Assembly (NCBI GenBank): GCA_002286855.1
Contig: NRSV01000062.1
Span: forward strand, 1 to 64,000
Reading direction: 5' to 3'
Source: Bipolaris cookei
Lineage: Eukaryota > Ascomycota > Dothideomycetes > Pleosporales > Pleosporaceae
Length of the DNA: 64,000 bases
Positions 1-13,300 of this stretch are shown piece after piece. Every line of letters begins with the position of its first letter. Position 1 is the stretch's first letter. The notes under the pieces are model-generated. The model worked only from the letters and a program-made list of their open reading frames with translations. It was not told the origin of the DNA and did not search any database. The translations under genes were made by a program, and so were the position numbers.

Positions 1-166
1 TTTCGACAGGGTGATATGAGCTCTGGCTAGTTCGCCCCATCCAAGCCACAGTCGGCAGAATGAGTAGATGATTGCCCACTCTGGTATGCTGTAGTAACAA
101 TGCAGCTGCCCACAGCGCGAACGGAGCTACCACAAGGCGAATCGTGGTTTTGACAAATAGTCTCAT
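1..166 (-). CDS. Partial membrane-protein gene running off the left edge
   Basis: An ATG at 166 opens a minus-strand frame with no stop down to base 1 (55 codons). The visible N-terminus has a basic start followed by a long hydrophobic run (LVVAPFALWAAALLLQ), as in a signal anchor or first membrane helix. The same frame stays open upstream of this ATG to a TAG near 271, so the true start could be further upstream or an exon may be missing. The family is not recognised. Only the N-terminus is visible, and the call rests on protein-like composition alone. Confidence 0.35.
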   Translation of the reverse strand, partial: MRLFVKTTIRLVVAPFALWAAALLLQHTRVGNHLLILPTVAWMGRTSQSSYHPVE

Positions 167-512
167 TGCTTGTTGGACGATAGGGAAAGAGATAAGTTTC
201 GCAAACAGTGAAGCGACGGTGGCCTTTTTAGGAGCAGCAACAAAGCATGAGCAGGTTCCCTACAATGGCGGAATGGGGGCTCGGGCATATTGACTGGCAA
301 GGGGTCGAGTATGCTGTGTAACAGAAAAGCAAGGCTAAGATAACGGTAGCTCTAGCTATTGCTACAGGGGGTGATTGCTTATGCTTACGAGTTAGTAACT
401 AGTTAATTAGCTTAGAATATGCATCTTGGGAAATTACGCTACAATCCTTCCCTGTGCCTTTAGTAGTTGCTTGATGTCCGCTACGCTATGTGCGCTCCAC
501 ACATAGTCATTT

Positions 513-2132
513 ATGTCGCTCCTTACGCTGAGTACGGAACTTCTCCAGTTAATGGCGTCGTCCTTAAAGCAGCAAGAGCTTCTTAATTTGTCTCTCACAT
601 GCAAGCGTCTACGGTCGGCTACCGAGTCTGAGCTTTTTCGGGAGTATAGCAATGTGTCTCAATCTCGCCGTTCATTCTTGCCTTTCCTCAAACGAATCAT
701 CCATCGCCCTGAGCTACGCAGACATACTCGAAAACTAAGTCTCAGATCTTGGACTGCGCTCAATACGTTACAGGATAGAGGTCTTGAGTCGAACGAGACA
801 CGACATAAGACCCACAATAAGCGGCATGGACCCATCAATGCTCAGGGCGCAAAGCTCATCGCAGCGGATTATATCCTACTCGTCCAGGCCGCTAGAGACG
901 CCGAGGTGATACAAGAGGATGTAGGGCTTGACTGCAGTACTTGCGATAGCCAAATTGTCAATGAGACTAGATGCGGTACTGCTACTGTTCTGCCGAATCT
1001 TAACAGCGTGCATTTATGCAACCGCACATTTTGCGACCAGCTGCATGCAGGCAGCGAAGACCCCCTCGTCGTACTCCTAGTCGCTTTGCTTCCGAACGTG
1101 AGAGAAATTACTCTTGATGGTGTGCCAGGCGATATGTATGCCGTGAGCTGGCAGCCGAAGCACGGCTTTCCAGAGTTACGGACGCTGGTGGCGTGTGCAG
1201 TAGACGGCGAGCTGCAATGGCCTCTTGCTTTCTTCCAACCACTGCTAGCTTCAAGCAGACTGCGAGTCCTGAAGGCGTCCCACGCTACCTCGAGGCTTCC
1301 ACAGCTCACCCAGCACCAGCCCATGATACAAGAACTTTCGCAGTCGGCTCTTGTGTCCACAACGCTGGCCCTAGAGCGGATTGAATTGGAGAATTGTTGT
1401 CTACGAGCATCAGATCTGCAGTCGCTGCTGCAATGCTGTAACGGCTTGAGAAGTTTCTTGTACACAAACAGGAGGTGTGGGCTTCGGCCTTGGAGCCCCT
1501 CGCCTGCTGACTTTGTTGAGCTACTTAGACCCTATGAGACCACGCTGCACACGCTTATACTTGACGTGGACGTTGACCACTATGAAGACAAGGTTGATCA
1601 AAGGGGCGCACTTATACATTCTCTCTCACATATGACGGCGCTCAAGGTTCTCGTCACTGCGCCAGAGATGTGGCATTGTGTTGCAGTTGGAGATGCCATG
1701 GTCATGAACAGCAACATCGGATGGGAGGAGTGGCGCCTATCCATGCGAGTTCCCCCAAACGTGGAAACACTCGTATTTGGGTTGTCTGAGGCAGAGAGGA
1801 CGGCATCGCCAAGTCAGCTCAGCGATCTTATTCGCATGCGTACGCTGATACTCCCTTATCTCACAACTCTCTCTATTGGCGGTATAGATCCGGTGTATGT
1901 GGAAGATATCAGGCGACTTTTTCTGGATCTAGAGCCTTTCATATACACTAGATTGCAAGAGCTACAGGCTGATGTTGGCTCTGTCTACGTGAGATCTGTT
2001 TTTGACACGAGGCAGTACCCCTACAATCGTTCTGAAATGAGATGGATGGACAGCATGTATGTGGCAGTCCCTAGTGAGGTCTCTCTTTTCGAACGATCGT
2101 ACGAAAGAATTCGTAGAGAACTATCTAGATGA
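513..2132 (+). CDS. F-box protein
   Basis: A single uninterrupted frame of 539 residues. The N-terminus (about residues 1-45) is an F-box: a leucine-rich LSTELLQLMASSL segment, then LLNLSLTCKRLRSATESELF. F-box proteins bind Skp1 and present substrates to SCF ubiquitin ligases. The rest lacks a recognisable WD40 domain but contains leucine-spaced segments such as LPNLNSVHLCN and LRVLKAS, as in the divergent LRR-like C-termini of many fungal F-box proteins. The ATG at 513 starts directly before the F-box, as is usual. The minus-strand 198-codon ORF inside it is a shadow. The substrate is unknown. Confidence 0.8.
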   Translation: MSLLTLSTELLQLMASSLKQQELLNLSLTCKRLRSATESELFREYSNVSQSRRSFLPFLKRIIHRPELRRHTRKLSLRSWTALNTLQDRGLESNETRHKTHNKRHGPINAQGAKLIAADYILLVQAARDAEVIQEDVGLDCSTCDSQIVNETRCGTATVLPNLNSVHLCNRTFCDQLHAGSEDPLVVLLVALLPNVREITLDGVPGDMYAVSWQPKHGFPELRTLVACAVDGELQWPLAFFQPLLASSRLRVLKASHATSRLPQLTQHQPMIQELSQSALVSTTLALERIELENCCLRASDLQSLLQCCNGLRSFLYTNRRCGLRPWSPSPADFVELLRPYETTLHTLILDVDVDHYEDKVDQRGALIHSLSHMTALKVLVTAPEMWHCVAVGDAMVMNSNIGWEEWRLSMRVPPNVETLVFGLSEAERTASPSQLSDLIRMRTLILPYLTTLSIGGIDPVYVEDIRRLFLDLEPFIYTRLQELQADVGSVYVRSVFDTRQYPYNRSEMRWMDSMYVAVPSEVSLFERSYERIRRELSR

Positions 2133-4590
2133 AGCTACTGTGCACACGATCTTTGGAACTATAAAACTGTTAAGAAGATACTAGAAGAAGGCCAATCTTC
2201 AGAGCTACATAGCATTTAAACAATTTAACTAATTATAGGCATGTGAGGAAGCTGGGTTGTGACTGTAGCTTTTGAATGAGATTTCCCTAAACCTGGATCT
2301 CGTCGTTCCAAATGTCCTAAGGACCTTACACCTGCCGAAGCTCACAAGGTACTGCTTTAGACGCCTTGTGAAATCATAGAGAACTCTGCAAAAAGGCGGT
2401 ATGAAATCGATATAGAAACCTTGGTACCCTCCGGGTGTGCCGCAAAACTTGGCATTTGAACTTAGATGCAAAGGTGTGTTTGAACTGCTAGATATGATCT
2501 GCATTTCCAAAAAGGAGATCACTGACATAAATTGCAACCACAACAGGCTGAGATACAAGGACTGTGAAAACACAAAGATCAAATCTCATTTTCCTGAATT
2601 CCATTGTGTTGAGCTCGCATTGGAGGTTTTCCACCACTCTTGACCTAGCTGCTTGTGACCTTGATTGGTTGTTCTTTAGCCTAGGGAACTTTGTAGCATG
2701 TCCATTGCCGGGCGGTGGTCGCATGCCGGTTTGCTCCTTGGAGACTCCATTGATATATACAGCGTGAAAATCGATCTAATGTAGTTGCAACTTAATATGC
2801 ACAGAAATACAGATCAGCATTCGCAAGGTATTGAAGTGAACAAGTAACATGCACCGAAGTAATCAAAGCCTAGTAGCTAGCTGAAACCCTATTCAGTTAT
2901 CCTTGTCCTGAGTTTAGTTAGCTAGCCCTCTTAGGTGCATTTAACATGGTGAACCCATCGCGATCATAAAGCGCGCACTAGAACATCCGTAGTATGTTTC
3001 CAAGTGCCCGCACGAGTGTGCGTTACGATTCCTTGATTCCCTGCTTCATTTCATTTGGGCCAGATGTCTGGGCGTTGAGATTCAAGATAGTTTTGAGGAA
3101 CTTCAATCGATATTAATGTCACAGTACGCAAATCAGAATCACCCCAATATCTAGGCTATATTTTCTCTAAATCCGGTGCCATTTCCCGGCACAGTTTCAA
3201 GCCTTGAAATATGGTTTCACTGTTCGTTCAGATCTGGTTGTGGCTAGAAAGCTGAGGGTCTCCGATGCATTGCGCCGTCACGATGGTAAAGATGTGGAAT
3301 TAATAGAACTAATCTTTCGAATAGTCTGAAGAGGCTGCAATAGTGACAGTGGTTTAGAAGCAGCTTCCAGGAGGGCCAGGCTGGGGGTCTGAACATCCAG
3401 TTAAGATCTTAACTTTGGCTTCTCGACTGCATCACTCATGTCCCCCATTAGGTGTTTACAGTGTATCGTGATGACTTTTCTTTCGATTTCGTACGATGCA
3501 TCTGACCTGAATAGAATTGTCCAGGATTGAAAAGTCGCACCTTAAGACTCCAAGATAACCTGTCTATCTGGAGTGTAGATATAGTCAATCTTTGTAGATT
3601 TTCTATAGTTAACAACAATGCCGAGCTCAGTGCGATGCAGTAGGTTGGCGCCTAGTTGGAGAGCTTCCTTGAGAATTTGCATACGCAGTCTCACCGAAAG
3701 AATGAAAATGCTTCAACATTAGCCTCTTCCCAGTCAAAAATCCTTGATAGGTCACTTCAAGATGTTTCCGCAAGCTGATCTAACTAGGTATAACTACAAA
3801 GCGGTCTGTTTTCGCACAGGATAGCTTGTTGATAGTGTTAAGGTAATCGACAATCTGCTTATACAGCTCTAGAGGAAGATCGTCGAGACTTATAGTAACT
3901 TAGTAAAGTATATATTATTAGATTTTATTATTCTTTTTTAAGCCGGCAGACGTTTTACATATTAGTTAAAGTTGTTTTAGCAGTAGATTAATCTTGGGAT
4001 GCGACATAAAAGAAATAGTAAATAGTAAATAGTGGATGCTGAAAGACGAAAGGTGATAGGCGAACAGCGGAGTAATAGGTACTCTAATTCTAGTTTTTGA
4101 TAAAGTAACTTAGATAAAGTCCTCTATTTAGAGTATAGTAAACTATATAAATATATCTATTTAAGTATACTAAAGCCGATCCAACACTCGTAGTTCCAGT
4201 CTTAATTTATAAGATTTCTTAAATTTCTTACATAAAAGGTAAAATATAATGATGTAAAGTGTGTCAGATGTATAAATGATAAAATACGCTTTGAAGAATA
4301 CGTTTCAGTACGCGTTTGAACCTGTTAATAGTGTGTACTCTGGAAACAAATATTCCTATAACGTAGTTCATAAGCAAGCAAACGTACCCTCACCAGCGCG
4401 TTAAAGTCGAGACGTTATCACGCAATTTTATCACGATTGATAAACTATTGCAATATACCAAATCAATTATCAGAATCGCTGCAATCACTGGCACTAACTA
4501 TCTCAACTGCGCAGGTATGAACGTTGTGTCAAGTCTGATTGCAACGCCCGCATCGCCTCTCTCCTCTCTCCTCACATCCTCTTCGACACA
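2133..4590. other. Gene-poor stretch, AT-rich from about 3890 to 4400
   Basis: No convincing gene was found in this 2.4 kb. Short ORFs at 2229-2767 lack protein-like composition or ATG starts. From about 3890 the sequence becomes strongly A+T rich, with TA-rich runs and short direct repeats (aatagtaaatagtaaatag near 4016). This resembles RIP-mutated repeat DNA and lies next to the transposase relic that follows. Confidence 0.5.
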
Positions 4591-4591
4591 C

Positions 4592-5545
4592 TCATATGTA
4601 TCGCCGCTTACGGCTCTTACGCTTTGTTGGCGTATCTAGGGCTGCTTCAAGGCTACCTACTTTCTCGCGTAGTAACACCATCTCATGTGCTATCTGTTGC
4701 GCATCTTTACTGAGCTGCACGATCTTTTCGTCTAAAGAGCTTGTAGAAGGTCCAGAAAGGCTTCTTACTCTCTGTCGAATGGAAGTACTTTGAGCCTTAG
4801 CTTCGCGTCCGTTGCGTGGTTTCTGCACCTCCCAAGTAGCTGCGCATTGTGGTGATTGTTTTGGCGTCTGCACTACCATATCAAGCCTCTATAGCACAGC
4901 CTGTGGGACATGTGGGACTATACCAGCGCCTCTGAAGCCATATTGGATATTCTTCTTCGTGATAGACTGCTCAAAAGCAGCCTTAAAGGCTGGCAGGAAG
5001 GTCTCCTTGCTAATATAGTTGGTGCGGTTGCGTGCCAAGCCCGAAACAGCGTCGCCATACTTACACTTTAACGGTGAGAAGCAGGCAACGTCAGGAGGCT
5101 GCAACAGGTGAGACGAGTGCGCAGGTATACAGAAAATAATAATATTCTTCTCCTTGCAAAGATCCCGAAAATCCACAGAGCAGTGACTATCATGGCCGTC
5201 GATAATAAGCAGTCGATACCCACCCACAGTATGCCTCTTTGTATGGGTATCAAAGTGCTCTAACCAGGCAAGAGCAAGCGGGTTATACGTCCAGCCATTA
5301 CGACTGACTTTAAGGACCCAGTCAGTAGGTAGGTGCTCAAAACCAGACGTCGATAAATACCTTGCCCGCGAAGATAACAAAGGGTGGTAGCCGGCGACCT
5401 AACGCGCCTACGCCTTGGATTACAGTAATCCACTGTCGGTTGCCTGGCTGTATCCGATTCTTTTTACCACATCCCTCTGGGGCTGGGATAACTGACTGTG
5501 ATAACATCTTGCCCATCATAAAGTCAGTTTCGTCAAAATGGTAAC
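4592..5545 (-). mobile_element. Broken Fot1/pogo-type DDE transposase (Tc1/mariner superfamily)
   Basis: Reading the minus strand from 5545, the translated pieces match a Fot1/pogo DDE-superfamily transposase in order. They are a FDETDFMMGK segment (first catalytic aspartate, near 5530), LLIIDGHDSHCS (second catalytic aspartate, near 5200), and HLLQPPDVACFSPLK (third catalytic residue region, near 5070). A C-terminal tail follows that is rich in charged heptads (DEKIVQLSKDAQQIAHEMV). The frame shifts between about 5340 and 5380, and an in-frame TAG lies at 4889-4891 before the tail. The N-terminal HTH/CENP-B part is missing beyond 5545. It is a dead, 5'-truncated copy. I did not identify terminal inverted repeats. 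Confidence 0.85.
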
Positions 5546-6742
5546 TTAGGTTAATTGGTAACTTATGTTACTCATTGTCCCCACAAACTTTGGCACTTAG
5601 TACTAGCGATAGTTGTAACCTCCTTTGTTAGTGGGTGAACCATCCTAGACGCAGGTGGTAAGCCTACTCAAGTTATATGTATAGCGTCACAATGGGAAGC
5701 ATGTGGATATGCATAGGTAGTTAAAGCTATAGAGTTTGGGTAAACTATGTATGTTCGATTCTAGAGACACTATATCCCCGCTACTTAGGATAGCCAACCC
5801 ACCAAAGGAACTACCGTATACTTTATATGAAACCTTATGTTGCACAGTTATACATATCAATAATACTCATAGCAGTGAGATTAAATACACACACATGTCC
5901 TACCGTAACACTCTTAAGTACCTTCTCCATTGAATTATACACATACAACCCAATGTTATTGCCTACGCAATTTTAGTCTAGCTATTTCTGTTGCTACATA
6001 GGTTATCAAGAGTCACTAAATGGTTAGTTATAGCATTACCCCAAATTCACATCACATATTCGCTAACACACCAGGTGATGGGTCCTCCCATCCTAGCAAC
6101 AAAACTAGCGCCTTCATGACCTGCTGCTTGCATAGCATTCTAATGCTTTTTAAAAACGTCATTCTCTGATTGAACCACAAGTTTATGCGGGAAAGAAGAG
6201 GCGGGACATGATAAAGATGTGTGTAGATTATGCCGTGTAAGGGCAGAGGAAAGGATATCTTTGCTACGTGTTGTTGTATATTGTTGAGCTTACTGTTGAC
6301 AATATATTCACATTGGGGAGGATGAGTATATAGTTTGTGACATTTAAGAAGGGCGGTGGCAGTGTTGGGGGTATTATTGTAGCTTCGCCTGCATTATTGG
6401 ATTATCGTTACCAGCAACCTTTCCCCTGTATGAAAAACAGCAATCGAATTAAATTTAAGAGAACTTATGGAATATTTCCTTCTTTATCTAGCACAATAGG
6501 GCACAACCAGGTACTGAAAGTAGGAGGAGGACGCTTTCCCTGCACACAACAGGTCCCCCCGCACCGTGCTCCAAAGCCACTCCAACTATTTAAAAAGCCT
6601 GTCAATCATAGAAGTCCATCTCAAGCCATTATAGGAAACCACAAGACGCAACAATGCTAGATATACACATTCGAATTCTCCAAGACATACCATTCGATTG
6701 ATAATCCCTATATTACACTAAGAAGAACTGTAACGCCTTTGC
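5546..6742. other. Intergenic region, no supported gene
   Basis: About 1.2 kb between the transposase relic and the 3' end of the ATPase gene. Short ORFs (for example 5736-5933) have no recognisable features. The sequence next to the transposase (about 5535-5580) holds repeated taactta/gttac words. It may be a decayed part of the element's missing 5' end, but this is not demonstrable by eye. Confidence 0.4.
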
Positions 6743-9700
6743 TTAATCAATCATACAGTACGTCCAGAAAAAAGAAGCAAGAAAAGAAAGACACGAGGCG
6801 GAAGGTTTGTTCCAAGACTTCTTAGCCTCAGCAGCAGCAGCAGTACTCGCGTCATCACCGATTACAATAGCCGGTGCAGCCGTATTCTCGATGTCTCTCT
6901 TCTCCTTGACCTCCTTCTTCCGACAGAAAGTAAACACATTCTTAGCTTCGCTTGTGGTAGCGCAGCAAAAGCGGTACACAATAATAACAGGCCTGCCAAC
7001 AGTCTGCGCGATGATGACGAACCACTCGTCGGGGAAGTAGCGGATGAGGGCAGCCCAGGGAATACATACAAAGCCCACAATGATGCTGATAGCCCACTGA
7101 GTCCCATCGATTCCTCCAGGCTTGATCTGGAAAGCGCGGCCACCGACGAAGATGATGAGGACTTGGAGGCTAATGATCATGACAACGATGCCGATGAAGA
7201 ACCAGTTGCGGAGGATACCCTCGAGTACGTTGAGTTTATTGTCAAGACGGCGGCTGTTGAAGATGTTGAAGATTTGCATCCAAACGAAGCAGTTGAAGAT
7301 GAGCGTGTCGAGCTCGAGCTGCATATTGGGGTCGGAAAGGTCGTAGCTGAGGATGTCGCCGCCGGCAAAGTAGAGCACGAAGATGACAGTAATCTTGTAG
7401 ATGTTTTGACCCATGATTTGCTTCCACATAGTGGTTGTGATGAGAGGACCTCTGCCTTGAGGTGGGCGGTCGACAATCTTTTCGGTCGGCGGGTCGGTGG
7501 CGAGGGCAAGAGCGGCGAAGGTATCCATGATGAGGTTGACCCAGAGGAGCTGTACGGATCTGATCACAGGCTTCATTTCATCACTGTATATGGCTGTGAC
7601 AAATGCAAGTACGACAGCGGTGATGTTGACAGTGATTTGGAACTGTTTTCGTTAGTATTGTGAACTGGGGGAAAGCGAATGTAGTGCGACTTACCTGAAG
7701 GAACTTCTGCACTGCATCGTTGACAGCGCGACCCCACATAAGAGCTGTGATGATAGATTTGAAGTTGTCATCCATGAGAATGATCGAGGACGCCTCCTTA
7801 GCAACCTCTGTACCAGAGTTCATTGAGAAACCAATATTAGCGGCCTTGAGCGCGGGAGCGTCATTTGTACCATCGCCAGTAACGGCGACGATCTCACCAA
7901 GAGTTTTGAGACGTTGAACGAGGATGCGCTTGTCTTCGGGCGAGGAACGAGCCAGCACTTGGAGTCGGGGCAAAATTTCATCCAGTTGTTCTTCGGTAAG
8001 ACGACGGAAGTCGGGACCTTCCATGACCAAACCGCCCTCGGTATAGATGAGACATTCCGTTGCAATAGCTTTAGCCGTCTGCATATTGTCACCAGTAACC
8101 ATGCGGACAGTAACACCAGCCTTTTGTGCCTTACGAACAGCATCAGGAACACCAGGGCGAATAGGATCCTGAATACCGACAATACCAAAAAAGATGAGAT
8201 CGTGCAGCAGGGAAGCGAAAGAAACAGTGCCACCTTCGGTCATCTCAGCGCTGGCTGGGGGCCATTGTTCAAAGTCGCGGTATACAAGTCCAATAGTCCT
8301 GAGCGATCTGCTAGCATACTCGTTGATGGTATCAAGGAGGTTCTGGCGTTCGCCGTCTGTCAGGGGTTGAGTCTCGATGGTAGCAAAGTCGGCAGAGGAA
8401 GAAGAGAAACCGAGAAGAATCTCAGATGCTCCCTTGACAACAAGGCGGTAGTTTCCATTCTGAAGCTTGAGAACAGTACCCATGCACTTCTTTGCTGAAT
8501 CGAAGGGGAACATGTGCATGACTTGTTGGTTGTCGCGAGTCTCTGCCAGGGAAACAAGGCCGAAGTGGTCCTTGGCGAACTGAAGCAGGGCAGTCTCCGT
8601 CTTGGATCCAACAAAGCATAGCTTTCCGTCTTCTTGTCCTTCAAAGGCCGTTGAGTTGATAGCAACAGACTGTGTGATGAGGTCTTTTGCAACTGGTGTA
8701 ACCTTTGATGCCCATGCCGAAATGGGTTCGTCCTTCTCTGAGACAGTATCGGCATGCACGAATCTAGTGTTGCCGAAGGTGCCAGCGACGACAGTCATCC
8801 TGTTTGTTGTCTACATGAAATGTTAGGGTCTTGTTCAATGTATATGATACAGAATACTTACCAAGGTACCAGTCTTGTCAGAGCAGATGGCGGTGGCATT
8901 GCCCATCGTCTCACAGGCTCGTAGAATTCTCACAAGGTTGTTCTCCTTTAACATCTTGGTAGTGGCAAATGCCAGAGCCAGGGTGACAGCAAGAGGGAGT
9001 CCTTCAGGAACGGCTACAACAATGATTGTTACAGCAACGATGAGAATGTCCATGAAAGCCGAGCCTTTGGCCGCAGCATCTCGTGTATCGCCATCCAATC
9101 CACCTACGAAGCGGAACAGCAGAACGAAGAAGAGAATAGCAGCGGCAGAAGTTCCGATCTTGGCTATGGCCATAGAGAGGCCTCCTAGCTTTTCCTGAAG
9201 AGGGGTTGTCTCAATCTCGACATGCACCGACATCATAATTCTGCCAAAGCTGCTATGCTCTCCGACAGAGGTAGCCATGAAGGTACCTACGCCTTCGAGC
9301 ACCTTGGCGCCAGAGATAATGAATGGGTCGAGATCCTTCACTGACTGACCCGACTCCATGGCTTTCGTGACAACCGCGCCTGGTGTTTTGCGCATGGCAT
9401 CTGACTCTCCTGTAGCGGAGGATTCATCGCACTTGACGTCTGAGCCATCGACAAAGATACCATCCACAGGAATAATGTCGCCTGGCTCCAAGTGAATGAC
9501 GTCTCCCGCTACAATATCATAGATGCTGACCATGACGATTTTCCCAGACCGTGTAACCTTGACATCGCGCTGTTCCTTCTTTGCATTGAGCCTTGCAAAA
9601 GCTTGTTCTTTTTGCCAGTCATTCACTGCTGTAACGAGAACCACGATGACTATGGCCACTACAACAGCAGTGCCCTCTACCCAGTCGACAGATGCCGGGG

Positions 9701-10334
9701 CGCCAGGGGGATGCTCTGCTCCAAATGTTTCATAGAGACCAAGCGCCAGCGAGATTGCAGCCGCAATGGTAAGGATTATAAGGACAGTGTCGTTGTATGC
9801 GTTGCATACCAACTTCCATAGCGGAGTGACTTTCTTTGATGGTAGGGCATTTCGTCCGTGGATACTAATTCGATCCTCAAATGGCTGTCCGTCTCTGGGC
9901 ACTCGGTCCGATGCCTTCTCCTTGGGGGTTGCCTGTGGGTTCGTTGCTTCGTCAAAAGAAATCTGCCGTGGCACTGTGCACTCGTCGGCACTGAGTCCAG
10001 TATGAACATCTGATTGCAACCCGGCTGCGATTCCTTGTAGACCGCCGAGAGCGTGATATACAGCAAGCGACTTGGGGTTGAGAAGCTTGCTTAGCTGTGA
10101 TGGCCGAAAGGCGAAGGGGTTGTCTGTATCGGACGCGACTTCTGCCCGCAGCTCTTGCTGGACTGCTGCATCATACTCTGATACGACTGTAGATACTCCA
10201 CTGGTGGACGCATTACTTGGTGATATGGGTGTTCCAAATGGATTTGATGTTTCTGAGGTGATTGTGTTGGTGTGGGTTTGTGTGAGCTCTGGATATGAAG
10301 ACCTAGTTAGAGGAGCAAGCATGCCAGTATTCAT
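6743..10334 (-). CDS. P-type Ca2+-transporting ATPase, vacuolar PMC1/PMCA-like
   Basis: Three exons: 10334-8862, 8810-7695 and 7642-6743. The introns are 51 and 52 nt, with GTAAGT donors and a CTAAC branch before the second acceptor. The product is about 1162 residues. It pumps Ca2+ using ATP, probably into the vacuole by analogy with yeast Pmc1 (2B-type ATPases). Visible motifs are TGES (308-311, actuator), PEGLP (443-447, M4 ion site), DKTGT (486-490, phosphorylated Asp), KGAS (617-620, nucleotide binding) and TGDGTNDAP (802-810, hinge). The first intron falls exactly after DKTGTL. The serine/threonine-rich N-terminus of about 170 residues and the basic C-terminal tail could be regulatory. 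The start ATG at 10334 is clear. No defect is seen. Confidence 0.95.
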
Positions 10335-13300
10335 CGTCTACCAAAAAATGGATTTTGATGAGAAATTTAAAGAACGTAATTTGAAATTTCTTCTTGTGAT
10401 TTTCAAACGGTTTGAAAATTGTAGAGGGCCAGGATTGGAATGAAGCAAAGGGCGCGCCTCAAGCCATCATATACACATAGAGTGGGCTGTGCAAATGCGG
10501 CTTTTGTCCAGTTTGGATAGATGGCCGTCAACTAATATGAACCTGGCTACATGGCGTTGGTTTGAACACAGCCTCACTAGGTGGCAGAGGCTACCACAAG
10601 CCAGCCACCAGCCTCCCAAGGCAGCAGACTATCACAATTCATTACTCTTCCTTGCGTACATGGCAGTCTCAAACGAAAGTGGCCTTTGTCTCTTTTGCTA
10701 GGGATTCACAAAGTCACTAGCGTCGAACCCGATATCTAGCTCTAACCGTCAATATCCCCACACCTAATTATATCCAGACATTGTTAGTAGCCCTTAGTCG
10801 ATTTTTCGTCCTAGATAAGCCACCTATGGACTCAAGAGAGGTGCCTCGATCTAACTGAATCTATCTACACATGTCGACAAATGCACAACTCAATTAACTA
10901 TTCCTAGAATCTTAACTTGTCAAAAAGGATGGCTGATTACGGCCACAAACACGTTAGTAGGTTATGGAAGATTAACCTCGACAGGTTACTCACAAGATGA
11001 TGACGATGACGGGTCACCAAAGCTACAAACGTGCCAAGAAATCGCAGTGTCGTGAAAACGGTAAGACGATCTGCAATAACCCACGAATAATTGGGTATTC
11101 ACACCTTTGACCACAAGCATAAGCAAAATCTAATTATGTCTTGTACCTACGCGAAATGCAAGGATGCACATGAAAAATCAAAACACGAACGAGTAATCAT
11201 AAGCATGTTGCTGACCTGAGATTATTTGATGTGTTTTTGTCTATGTAGCCTTTGTGCTCCAGCCCCTCTGTTCACCCACTGCACATATCATTTCAATTTG
11301 TTCGTGATGAGCTATTCGACCTTTCTCGCTCGCTCTACACAGTCATTAGTGATTGCCATTTGACGCAGCTGTGTAGCATTTTCGAGCAGTCCCACCTCCC
11401 ATAAATGGCTTAGCGCAAGATGTCAGCAATAGACCACTCAATATGATTGGTCAGTTCTCAATCTTATGATGACTAGACGTTTGAGCTGCCGCCTATAGAG
11501 GTGAAGCCGCAATCGCGAACCACTGTACACACTCCACTTTGTCTCGCAACCAAGGATTCAGAATAACGCTACGAGTGTGGCATTGACGGCCCGACTGTGA
11601 CAGGGGCGGATACGGTGCGGCACCAGGATGCTGCATACGCGGCTCAGGGCGCACACCTCCTCTTCCGCAAGGCTTTCTTCGCACGGACAGATGGCAGGCA
11701 TAGATGCACGGTGTCAATACGAGCTACGCCCCACCAATAAACGGTGTAAGGCTGACAACGCTACTATCGACTCAAGAGAGAAGACTAGGTACCAATGCCA
11801 GTTGACGGTGGGAACAGGGTAGCGAAATTACACGCCTTGGATGTAATGTAATCTTCCCAACATAAGCAACGGAAGAAATTGGAAAGGACCCAGGGAGGCA
11901 ATTGCGGTAGATCTAGCCCCTAGGTTGGGCTTCGCGAAAGCTTTAGTGTGTGACATTAATGTAGTACTCCATCTAGCTAAGCCTTCTCATGATTTTCTCC
12001 AATCAGGCTGTCCAGTGATCCATAGTATCTCCTCGCCAGAGCACTCAAGTAGAAATACCGGTTTGTTGTCATGCAAGCCTCGTCGTATACCCTGGACAGT
12101 CGCACGGAGACGGTTGACAAGCCCGCGAGGCGGATACACTTCACATGTCGTGCGCTTCCACTAGCGATTGTACAAGGCCGCCTTGCCAATAATGCACGAT
12201 GGCTGCAGCAGGCACCAGCGCTAACGTTCACGCTCTGGATGGCCATGTCTTCGTTCCCTTCGCTAGCAGATGAAGGTACAATGAGTGCCATCCAAGGTGG
12301 CAACTTTCCTTCGCTTGCCGTTTTGTCTTTTGAATCTACATAGCTAATGAAGCTCAACTGTGGGAGTCACACTTTCCAGTCCGTAGCTACCAATGAACGT
12401 CTTTGCACTAGACCAGGGACGAAGACGGCCTATGTGACTTTTGTGGCACAGTTCATGTGTGTTCCTGACAGAAGCGCATGGTCTGCCCCACTTGATCCCA
12501 GGAGTTCGGCTACATGCATCTGCCTGTATGTATCTGTTCAAGTGGCGTCACACGGGGGTTGGCGAATTGACTAAACTATAAAGAGGCAATGCTCGAGTAC
12601 ATATATCGACAGTATTCTGGTAGTTTCCACATGAGGAAACTCCAGTCCGGGTACGCACAACTGAACTTTACTCGAAACAGCAACGAGTGCGCCTCCGCTG
12701 ACGCCTTACTCCATACCCCTGAAAGGTGCTTTGGCAATGGTACCTCCAGCTTTTATGCAAGAGTCAAAAGGATGTAGTTCTCACAACTAATAGGCTTAGC
12801 ATGACTAAGCGTTCATTGTTGACTAATCAAAGTGATGACGATGGCAGAACCCGTCATGCTTAGCTTAACATCCCACGTATCATTGTGACTTGCAGAAACA
12901 TGTTTGTTTGTATGAAGAAGTTTGATAGATTTCTCTAGTCTTTCGCTGTACCCTTGGGGCTTTGGTGTCGCGTAACGAGCGATGACAATCGCTGACATTA
13001 GCCACGAGCATGTCGGAGAAGCAACCGAAGCCACAAATCATGGCGAGGTATAAACAGAAGTAAGTTATAAGAGAAATCACTGCGTTGGAGATGGAGTGGC
13101 AAGATACGAGAGATAGTTACATACATATGTTGTTTCGAAAATTGTCATTGTTGTTTTAGTACTATTGTTGTGTAAAAGGGTTTATACAATGAAAAATTGC
13201 ACATATAAAAACACAAGGAGAAGCGTAAAAGAACAACACTAAATATACCGAAGTATAATAAGCGCTTGCCTTTACAATACTAGAAACGTCAAGAGGCTAA

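Noticed and set aside
869..1465. 198-codon minus-strand ORF inside the F-box gene
   Set aside because: It is a shadow of the real plus-strand gene and shows no domain features.
7122..7663. Long plus-strand ORFs opposite the ATPase gene
   Set aside because: Antisense shadows of a well-supported coding exon.
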